A DNA stretch of 64,000 nt from NCBI RefSeq assembly GCF_964355755.1, contig NC_092670.1, forward strand, positions 28,323,795 through 28,387,794, in the 5' to 3' direction. Made by a program: the position numbers and the translations under genes. How positions within the stretch are numbered: the stretch's first letter is position 1; each line of letters starts with the position of its first letter. The stretch is from Antedon mediterranea (Eukaryota > Echinodermata > Crinoidea > Comatulida > Antedonidae). Of the stretch, positions 13,872-22,815 are shown one piece after another. Under the pieces are notes generated by a model, which saw only the letters and a program-made list of their open reading frames with translations, ran no database searches and had not been told where the DNA came from.

Positions 13872-16800
13872 TAAGCACTTTGGTGTTTTTATGTTAACAA
13901 GTTTTTTCGAAAATCACAAAATGGTCTAAAACGTCTCCAAATGTGATTTGAAGCTATTCTAAGCACTTTGGTGTTTTTATGTTAACAAGTTTTTTCGAAA
14001 ATCACAAAATGGTGTAAAACGTCTTCAAATGCGATTTGAAGCTATTCTAAGCAATTTTGTGTTTTTATGTGAACAAGTTTTTTCGAAAATCACAAAATGG
14101 TCTAAAACGTCTCCAAATGCGATTTGAAGCTATTCTAAGCACTTTTGTGTTTTTATGTTAACAAGTTTTTTCGAAAATCACAAAATGGTCTAAAATGTCT
14201 CCAAATGCGATTTGAAGCTTTTCTAAGCACTTTGGTGTTTTTATGTTTACAAGTTTTTTCGAAAATCAAAAAATGTCTATAATGTCTCAAAATGCGATTT
14301 GAAGCTATTCTGTACACTTTGATGTTTTTATGTTAACAAGTTTTTCGAAAATCACAAAATGGTCTAAAACGTCTCCAAATGCGATTTGAAGCTATTCTGT
14401 ACACTTTGCTGTTTTGTGTGAATAATTTTTGTCAAAATGCTCAAAATGGTCAAAAACGTTTTTAAATACTATTTTGTGTTCTTTGATGTTTTTGTGTGAA
14501 AAGTTTTATCGAAATACTCAAAATGGTCTAAAACGGTTTCTAATGTGATTTTAAGAACTTTGATGTTTTTATGTTAACAACTTTTTTAGAAAATCACAAA
14601 ATGGTCTAAAACGTCTCCAAATGCGATTTGAAGCAATTCTAAGCACTTTGGTGTTTTTATGTTAACAAGTTTTTTCGAAAATCACAAAATGGTCTAAAAC
14701 GTCTCCAAATGCGATTTGAAGCTATTCTAAGCACTTTGGTGTTTTTATGTTAACAAGTTTTTTCGAAAATCACAAAATGGTCTAAAACGTCTCCAAATGC
14801 GATTTGAAGCTATTCTAAGCACTTTGGTGTTTTTATGTTAACAAGTTTTTTCGAAAATCACAAAATGGTATAAAACGTTTCCAAATGCGATTTTAAGCTA
14901 TTCTAAGCAATTTGGTGTTTTTATGTTAACAAGTTTTTTCGAAAATCACAAAATGGTCGAAAATGTCACAAAATGCGATTTGAAGCTATTCTAAGCACTT
15001 TGGTGTTTTTATGTTAACAAGTTTTTTTGAAAATCACAAAATGGTCTAAAATGTCTCAAAATGCGATTTGAAGCTATTCTGTACACTTTGCTGTTTTGTG
15101 TGAATAATTTTTTTCGAAAATCACAAAATGGTGTTAAACGTCTCCAAATGTGATTTGAAGCTATTCTAAGCACTTTGGTGTTTTTATGTTAACAAGTTTT
15201 TTCGAAAATCACAAAATGGTGTAAAACGTTTCCAAATGCGATTTTAAGCTATTCCAAGCAATTTGGTGTTTTTATGTTAACAAGTTTTTTCGAAAATCAC
15301 AAAATGGTCTAAAACGTCTCCAAATGCGATTTGAAGCTATTCTAAGCACTTTTGTGTTTTTATGTTAACAAGTTTTTTTCGAAAATCACACAATGGTATA
15401 AAACGTCTCCAAATGCGATTTTAAGCTATTCTAAGCAATTTGGTGTTTTTATGTTAACAAGTTTTTTCGAAAATCACAAAATGGTCGAAAATGTCACAAA
15501 ATGCGATTTTAAGCTATTCTAAGCACTTTGGTGTTTTTATGTTAACAAGTTTTTTCGAAAATCACAAAATGGTCTAAAACGTCTCCAAATGCGATTTGAA
15601 GCTATTCTGTACACTTTGCTGTTTTGTGTGAATAATTTTTGTCGAAATGCTCAAAATGGTCAAAAACGTTTTTAAATACGATATTAAGCTATTTTGTGCT
15701 CTTTGATGTTTTTGTGTGAAAAGTTTTATCGAAATGCTCAAAATGGTCTAAAACGGTTTCTAATGTGATTTTAAGCACTTTGGTGTTTTTATGTTAACAA
15801 GTTTTTTCGAAAATCACAAAATGGTCTAAAACGTCTCCAAATGTGATTTGAAGCTATTCTAAGCACTTTGGTGTTTTTATGTTAACAAGTTTTTTCGAAA
15901 ATCACAAAATGGTGTAAAACGTCTTCAAATGCGATTTGAAGCTATTCTAAGCAATTATGTGTTTTTATGTGAACAAGTTTTTTCGAAAATCACAAAATGG
16001 TCTAAAACGTCTCCAAATGCGATTTGAAGCTATTCTAAGCACTTTTGTGTTTTTATGTTAACAAGTTTTTTCGAAAATCACAAAATGGTCTAAAATGTCT
16101 CCAAATGCGATTTGAAGCTTTTCTAAGCACTTTGGTGTTTTTATGTTTACAAGTTTTTTCGAAAATCACAAAATGTCTATAATGTCTCAAAATGCGATTT
16201 GAAGCTATTCTGTACACTTTGATGTTTTTATGTTAACAAGTTTTTCGAAAATCACAAAATGGTCTAAAACGTCTCCAAATGCGATTTGAAGCTATTCTGT
16301 ACACTTTGCTGTTTTGTGTGAATAATTTTTGTCAAAATGCTCAAAATGGTCAAAAACGTTTTTAAATACTATTTTGTGTTCTTTGATGTTTTTGTGTGAA
16401 AAGTTTTATCGAAATACTCAAAATGGTCTAAAACGGTTTCTAATGTGATTTTAAGAACTTTGATGTTTTTATGTTAACAACTTTTTTAGAAAATCACAAA
16501 ATGGTCTAAAACGTCTCCAAATGCGATTTGAAGCAATTCTAAGCACTTTGGTGTTTTTATGTTAAAAAGTTTTTTCGAAAATCACAAAATGGTCTAAAAC
16601 GTCTCCAAATGCGATTTGAAGCTATTCTAAGCACTTTGGTGTTTTTATGTTAACAAGTTTTTTCGAAAATCACAAAATGGTCTAAAACGTCTCCAAATGC
16701 GATTTGAAGCTATTCTAAGCACTTTGGTGTTTTTATGTTAACAAGTTTTTTCGAAAATCACAAAATGGTATAAAACGTTTCCAAATGCGATTTTAAGCTA

Positions 16801-19662
16801 TTCTAAGCAATTTGGTGTTTTTATGTTAACAAGTTTTTTCGAAAATCACAAAATGGTCGAAAATGTCACAAAATGCGATTTGAAGCTATTCTAAGCACTT
16901 TGGTGTTTTTATGTTAACAAGTTTTTTTGAAAATCACAAAATGGTCTAAAATGTCTCAAAATGCGATTTGAAGCTATTCTGTACACTTTGCTGTTTTGTG
17001 TGAATAATTTTTTTCGAAAATCACAAAATGGTGTTAAACGTCTCCAAATGTGATTTGAAGCTATTCTAAGCACTTTGGTGTTTTTATGTTAACAAGTTTT
17101 TTCGAAAATCACAAAATGGTGTAAAACGTTTCCAAATGCGATTTTAAGCTATTCCAAGCAATTTGGTGTTTTTATGTTAACAAGTTTTTTCGAAAATCAC
17201 AAAATGGTCTAAAACGTCTCCAAATGCGATTTGAAGCTATTCTAAGCACTTTTGTGTTTTTATGTTAACAAGTTTTTTTCGAAAATCACACAATGGTATA
17301 AAACGTCTCCAAATGCGATTTTAAGCTATTCTAAGCAATTTGGTGTTTTTATGTTAACAAGTTTTTTCGAAAATCACAAAATGGTCGAAAATGTCACAAA
17401 ATGCGATTTTAAGCTATTCTAAGCACTTTGGTGTTTTTATGTTAACAAGTTTTTTCGAAAATCACAAAATGGTCTAAAACGTCTCCAAATGCGATTTGAA
17501 GCTATTCTGTACACTTTGCTGTTTTGTGTGAATAATTTTTGTCGAAATGCTCAAAATGGTCAAAAACGTTTTTAAATACGATATTAAGCTATTTTGTGCT
17601 CTTTGATGTTTTTGTGTGAAAAGTTTTATCGAAATGCTCAAAATGGTCTAAAACGGTTTCTAATGTGATTTTAAGCACTTTGGTGTTTTTATGTTAACAA
17701 GTTTTTTCGAAAATCACAAAATGGTCTAAAACGTCTCCAAATGTGATTTGAAGCTATTCTAAGCACTTTGGTGTTTTTATGTTAACAAGTTTTTTCGAAA
17801 ATCACAAAATGGTGTAAAACGTCTTCAAATGCGATTTGAAGCTATTCTAAGCAATTATGTGTTTTTATGTGAACAAGTTTTTTCGAAAATCACAAAATGG
17901 TCTAAAACGTCTCCAAATGCGATTTGAAGCTATTCTAAGCACTTTTGTGTTTTTATGTTAACAAGTTTTTTCGAAAATCACAAAATGGTCTAAAATGTCT
18001 CCAAATGCGATTTGAAGCTTTTCTAAGCACTTTGGTGTTTTTATGTTTACAAGTTTTTTCGAAAATCACAAAATGTCTATAATGTCTCAAAATGCGATTT
18101 GAAGCTATTCTGTACACTTTGATGTTTTTATGTTAACAAGTTTTTCGAAAATCACAAAATGGTCTAAAACGTCTCCAAATGCGATTTGAAGCTATTCTGT
18201 ACACTTTGCTGTTTTGTGTGAATAATTTTTGTCAAATTGCTCAAAATGGTCAAAAACGTTTTTAAATACTATTTTGTGTTCTTTGATGTTTTTGTGTGAA
18301 AAGTTTTATCGAAATACTCAAAATGGTCTAAAACGGTTTCTAATGTGATTTTAAGAACTTTGATGTTTTTATGTTAACAACTTTTTTAGAAAATCACAAA
18401 ATGGTCTAAAACGTCTCCAAATGCGATTTGAAGCAATTCTAAGCACTTTGGTGTTTTTATGTTAACAAGTTTTTTCGAAAATCACAAAATGGTCTAAAAC
18501 GTCTCCAAATGCGATTTGAAGCTATTCTAAGCACTTTGGTGTTTTTATGTTAACAAGTTTTTTCGAAAATCACAAAATGGTCTAAAACGTCTCCAAATGC
18601 GATTTGAAGCTATTCTAAGCACTTTGGTGTTTTTATGTTAACAAGTTTTTTCGAAAATCACAAAATGGTATAAAACGTTTCCAAATGCGATTTTAAGCTA
18701 TTCTAAGCAATTTGGTGTTTTTATGTTAACAAGTTTTTTCGAAAATCACAAAATGGTCGAAAATGTCACAAAATGCGATTTGAAGCTATTCTAAGCACTT
18801 TGGTGTTTTTATGTTAACAAGTTTTTTTGAAAATCACAAAATGGTCTAAAATGTCTCAAAATGCGATTTGAAGCTATTCTGTACACTTTGCTGTTTTGTG
18901 TGAATAATTTTTTTCGAAAATCACAAAATGGTGTTAAACGTCTCCAAATGTGATTTGAAGCTATTCTAAGCACTTTGGTGTTTTTATGTTAACAAGTTTT
19001 TTCGAAAATCACAAAATGGTGTAAAACGTTTCCAAATGCGATTTTAAGCTATTCCAAGCAATTTGGTGTTTTTATGTTAACAAGTTTTTTCGAAAATCAC
19101 AAAATGGTCTAAAACGTCTCCAAATGCGATTTGAAGCTATTCTAAGCACTTTTGTGTTTTTATGTTAACAAGTTTTTTTCGAAAATCACACAATGGTATA
19201 AAACGTCTCCAAATGCGATTTTAAGCTATTCTAAGCAATTTGGTGTTTTTATGTTAACAAGTTTTTTCGAAAATCACAAAATGGTCGAAAATGTCACAAA
19301 ATGCGATTTTAAGCTATTCTAAGCACTTTGGTGTTTTTATTTTAACAAGTTTTTTCGAAAATCACAAAATGGTCTAAAACGTCTCCAAATGCGATTTGAA
19401 GCTATTCTGTACACTTTGCTGTTTTGTGTGAATAATTTTTGTCGAAATGCTCAAAATGGTCAAAAACGTTTTTAAATACGATATTAAGCTATTTTGTGCT
19501 CTTTGATGTTTTTGTGTGAAAAGTTTTATCGAAATGCTCAAAATGGTCTAAAACGGTTTCTAATGTGATTTTAAGCACTTTGGTGTTTTTATGTTAACAA
19601 GTTTTTTCGAAAATCACAAAATGGTCTAAAACGTCTCCAAATGTGATTTGAAGCTATTCTAA
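13872..19662. repeat. 1,900-bp higher-order satellite repeat, 3 copies
   Basis: Three consecutive units start at 13872, 15772 and 17672, with a partial fourth to about 19662, all with an exact 1,900-bp period. Anchors include ATTTTAAGAACTTTG at 14551, 16451 and 18351, and ATGGTCTAAAACGTCTCC at 13921, 15821, 17721 and 19621. Each unit holds about 22 monomers of A type plus shortened B-C-D blocks. Copy-specific differences exist, for example GCAATTTTGTG in unit 1 against GCAATTATGTG in units 2 and 3, a GTTAAAAAG variant near 16561, and TATTTTAAC near 19338. This is classic higher-order organisation. Confidence 0.92.
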
Positions 19663-19979
19663 ACACTTTGGTGTTTTTATGTTAACAAGTTTTTTCGAAA
19701 ATCACAAATTGGTCTAAAACGTCTCCAAATGCGATTTGAAGCTATTTTAAGCACTTTGGTGTTTTTGTGTAACCAAGTTTTTTCGAAAATCACAAAAGGG
19801 TCTAAAATGTCTCAAAATGCGATTTGAAGCTATTCTGTACACTTTGATGTTTTTATGTTAACAAGTTTTTTCGAAAGTCACAAAATGGTCTAAAACGTCT
19901 CCAAATGCGATTTGAAGCTATTCTAAGCACTTTGGTGTTTTTATGTTAACAAGTTTTTTCGAAAATCACAAAATGGTGT

Positions 19980-20412
19980 TGTAGCAGACCTACCACATAG
20001 CTTTTAAACAATTCAACATTTACTTTTAATTTGATTATTTATACATCCTCTATATATCTCTTTACCTCACATTGACAGGTTACCTTCCTGTTACCTTCAC
20101 TTTTCTAGCTAATGGATTTTAAGAATGTTAATGACTCTAACAGAAAACCACATTAATTCTCTTAATCCTAATTGGTCAGATGAGATGGGCCAAGCCCAAT
20201 ATTACCATGCACTGACCACATTATTAACACACTCTTTTCTCAACCAGCATCTTAGCTACACCGTTTATTGCTCTGTCTTATCAAATATTGTATATTGTAT
20301 ATTTTATCTATTTATTGAGAATCCTCACTTGATTCACTTGGAATAAATTGCATAGTTTACTGTATACATTTAGTAGTTGTTTTGTTTTACCGTTGCGCCG
20401 ACAATTACTAAA
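19980..20412 (+). repeat. 5' LTR of the CsRn1-type element
   Basis: This 433-bp direct repeat is matched by 26452-26889. The only difference I see is a 5-bp deletion here (CTTTACCTC against CTTTATTTAACCTC). It has a polyadenylation-type AATAAA at 20342-20347 and TATA-like AT-rich stretches near 20050. A 73-codon open frame inside it is present in both LTRs and has no protein-like features, so I do not call it a gene. The right edge was set by the GTGT target duplication beside the 3' LTR. Confidence 0.9.
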
Positions 20413-20518
20413 GTGGTGACCCCGACTAAGGAAGCATGGAACTAAAGTGGTGACACCCGACTAAAGAAGCATGGAACTGAGAGTGTCATTCATCCATACT
20501 AAAGTGGTGTCCCTCGAC
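20407..20518 (+). repeat. Triplicated primer-site segment in leader
   Basis: A segment ACTAAAGTGGTGAC…CCGACTAA..GAAGCATGGAAC occurs at 20407, again at 20441, and partly at 20498, where it reads ACTAAAGTGGTGTCCCTCGAC. The repeat includes the last bases of the LTR plus the primer site. Only the first copy keeps an uninterrupted match to tRNA-Trp; the second has one inserted base and the third has further changes. Confidence 0.75.
20414..20426 (+). promoter_or_regulatory. Primer binding site, tRNA-Trp type
   Basis: TGGTGACCCCGAC starts one base after the LTR and is complementary to the 3' end of animal tRNA-Trp (…GTCGGGGTCA plus CCA). The match covers 13 bases and then stops. CsRn1-clade elements are known to use tRNA-Trp. 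Two degenerate copies follow at 20448-20461 and 20505-20518. Confidence 0.8.
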
Positions 20519-20538
20519 TTTCTTATACCGTCGTTTAA

Positions 20539-20946
20539 ATGGAAGGACAACAGCAACAACGACAGCTACCGCAACCTCCAGCACAACCCCAGCACCAGGA
20601 ACAACCTGTGGTGCCCGCTTCTGACGCAGCAACCGTCAACAGGCCAATTTCTTCTCTAGCATTGAAACTGCTTCCATACTGGCCCAATGATACGATATTG
20701 TGGTTCACCCAAGTCGAAGCACAGTTCACAATGCGTGGGATCACAGCAGATGCTACTAAATATGCTTACTTAGTAGAATCATCGCAACCTGAAATTGCGC
20801 AGGGAGTTCGGGATCTATTTCTCACCCCGCCTACTGATAACAGGTATGTGAACTTCAAAGATACTTTAATACGTCGGACAACTGCTTCCGACCAACAGCG
20901 CCTCCGCCAACTCTTCTCACCCATCCGCAGCCAGATGCACCTTTAA
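20539..20946 (+). CDS. Truncated Gag of the CsRn1-type element
   Basis: This 135-codon frame starts at an ATG with a good context (AAATGG), 126 bp after the LTR. Residues 4-23 are Gln/Pro-rich. Residues 38-128 follow the pattern of the conserved N-terminal Gag domain of CsRn1-like and related arthropod/flatworm elements (the DUF7041 type, recognised by memory): a LPYWPNDTILWFTQVEAQF segment at 45-63, a RGIT motif at 66-69 and a RDLFLTPP motif at 91-98. Gag normally forms the capsid-like particle. The frame breaks near 20925-20946, where sequence switches directly into a reverse transcriptase/RNase H remnant, so the C-terminal half, including any zinc knuckle, is missing. It is probably non-functional. 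Confidence 0.8.
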   Translation: MEGQQQQRQLPQPPAQPQHQEQPVVPASDAATVNRPISSLALKLLPYWPNDTILWFTQVEAQFTMRGITADATKYAYLVESSQPEIAQGVRDLFLTPPTDNRYVNFKDTLIRRTTASDQQRLRQLFSPIRSQMHL

Positions 20947-21208
20947 GTATCATGGTTTCGGATGTGGCCATAGGGGGTATACTACAACAAACGCATTGAC
21001 AACAATTGTCAACCTATTTCATTTTTCTCACAGAAGTTGAAACCAGCGCAGACGCGATACAGCACATTTGGTCGTGAACTTTTGGCGGCATACCTTTCAG
21101 TTAAACATTTTCGTCATTCACTTGAAGGACGCTTATTTCATATTTTTACTGACCATAAGCCACTTATGTATGCTTTACTCGCCAAACCAAATCGTCACTC
21201 GCCACGCG
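20931..21208 (+). pseudogene. Pol remnant: RT end and RNase H N-terminal part
   Basis: From about 20931 a second frame reads a SDVAIGGILQQ segment, the start of an RNase H domain of a Ty3/gypsy Pol. It stops at TGA 20997 and resumes in another frame (about 21001-21208), giving FFSQKLKPAQTRYSTFGREL, a LLAAYLSVKHFRHSLEGR segment and FTDHKPL. The RNase H glutamate (GREL) and aspartate (TDHKP) are visible. The first catalytic aspartate appears lost in a small gap just before SDVAIGG. Protease and nearly all of reverse transcriptase, roughly 2 kb compared with a normal Pol, are deleted between Gag and this point. The frame is then cut by the DNA transposon at 21209 and continues at 24977. Confidence 0.8.
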
Positions 21209-21739
21209 CACAGCTGTTCCAGAAATATGAATTAAGTGCAGCGCCCCCAACGTTTCATAGCGTTTTATGGAGTAGCGATTCCGAAAACATATTGTATACA
21301 AACCACATGAGGAACCCGGAAGCAATCAAGCATAAAACGACTGTTTTTTAATAGCCAATAAAAACAAATAAAGACCGCGAAAGTCAGAAAAATAATGAAT
21401 ATTCATTAGAACAACCCTGGATGAAGGTGAAAAACATGTTGTCGTTGTTTTATCACGTGGATTTTAAGAGGTAATGTAATTGAAAATTGTACACCCAACG
21501 CCAGTTTTTTTCTCAAGTGATACATTTAAAAAGTAGGTATAAATGTTGTTTTCCATATCAGTTTAAAAATAATTTTTTCTGTTGAATTCTTTGATTTAGT
21601 TGGATACTTTAGTTATCCTTGAATGTTTTAACAAGGATCGTATTCATATTGCCTGGCTGGATTTTTTCCTACGCTAGCTTATAATAGGCTATGCCCAGGC
21701 CCCATTGCGTGGTTAAAACCAGCTGTGTAAGACTAATGG

Positions 21740-22660
21740 CTGTTTATTTTTAACACGTAAACATGTATATTCGGGGGGCCTCAGTGACAGTTGACCTGTT
21801 ATAAAGCTGATTAATTACTTGTTCCTGGTCCTAATTAAAAATTAGGCCTAGCCTAGGCCTAAAGCTTTTTTAATAATCATTCATATTGGGATAGAGGAGT
21901 ACAGAGTAGGCCAGGCTACAGGCCTAGCTAGGCCTATATTATATATAGGCTAGGCTATCTCATCTCATCAGCAGGTTAAAGGCTAGCAGCCTACCTAGCA
22001 TGTCTTAGTCAAAGATCTGTAATATATTAATAGAAAGAAGCTATATAGTACTGTGACATTAGATATTTAATCATAAATGCATATTTCTTTCATATTTGTA
22101 TTGTATATTTATTATTTTGATATGCAATGAATCACAATCTAAATCAGTAAATAACATAAATTTTCGTTATCAATAAATAATTATTAATATATAAACCAAA
22201 TTAAAATAAAATAACTGTTTATTTTTAACATGTAAACATGTCTATTCGGGGGGCCTAAATGACAGTTGACCTGTTATAAAGCTGATTAATTACTTGTTCC
22301 TGGTCCTAATTAAAAATTAGGCCTAGCCTAGGCCTAAGCTTTTTTAATAATCATTCATATTGGGAGAGAGGAGTACAGAGTAGGCCAGGTTACATGCCTA
22401 GCTAGGCCTATACTATATATAGGCTAGGCTACATCATCAGCAGGTTAAAGGCTAGCAGCCTACCTAGCATGTCTTAGTCAAAGATCTGTAATATATTAAT
22501 AGAAAGAAGCTATAGAGTACTGTGACATTAGATATTTAATTATAAATGCATATTTCTTTCATATTTGTATTGTATATGCAATCACAATCTAAATCAGTAA
22601 ATAACATCAATTTCCGTTATCAATCAATAATATATATAAACCAAATTAAAATAAAATAAC
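21740..22660. repeat. Internal tandem duplication (475/446 bp) with AGGCCTAG palindromes
   Basis: The segment 21740-22214 is repeated at 22215-22660 with scattered substitutions and small deletions. Both begin CTGTTTATTTTTAACA and end AAATTAAAATAAAATAAC. Each contains TTCGGGGGGCCT, a TAGGCCTAGCCTAGGCCTAA palindrome and a second cluster of CTAGGCCTA palindromes around 21925 and 22400. No coding potential was seen in it. Confidence 0.85.
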
Positions 22661-22815
22661 TTCCAAAAAATTAAATTAAATTACAATTCATATACCATTT
22701 GTTAAATATTTACAAAATCATTGTTCTAGCAATAACACAAAAAAATACTACCATTCATATGGTATACTGTACATATAATATGCAATACTATAACAATTAA
22801 CTGAGAAATAGCAAA

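Larger units (their letters stand above)
1..19979. repeat. 88-bp satellite array, left block
   Basis: The whole stretch is head-to-tail satellite. The standard monomer (A) is 88 bp, for example from 14701 to 14788. It contains the landmarks AACGTCTCCAAATGCGATTT, GCACTTTGGTGTTTTTATG, the palindrome GTTAAC and the palindrome TTCGAA. Three diverged variants recur, usually in the order B-C-D. B (87 bp) has TGTACACTTTGCTGTTTTGTG and a GAATAATTTTTGTCG core. C (87 bp) has GTGCTCTTTGATG and GAAAAGTTTTATCG. D (78 bp) lacks the first ten bases GCTATTCTAA and has CAACTTTTTTAGAAAA. Short minus-strand open frames across it (about 60-85 codons) are translations of the repeat and I do not regard them as genes. 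No other gene is visible in this stretch. Confidence 0.97.

Noticed and set aside
14701-14788. CENP-B box in the satellite monomer
   Set aside because: TTTCGAAAATCAC shares only the TTCG core. The required A and CGGG positions are absent.
1-19979. CRISPR-like regular repeats
   Set aside because: Repeats are contiguous 88-bp satellite without unique spacers, in a eukaryotic context with no cas genes.
20125-20346. 73-codon plus-strand frame, also at 26602, 50639 and 57116
   Set aside because: It lies entirely in the LTR and appears wherever the LTR does. No start context, domain or pairing with a coding region supports it.
20535-20744. Minus-strand frame with a Cys/Gly-rich end
   Set aside because: It is the complement of the Gln/Pro-rich start of Gag.
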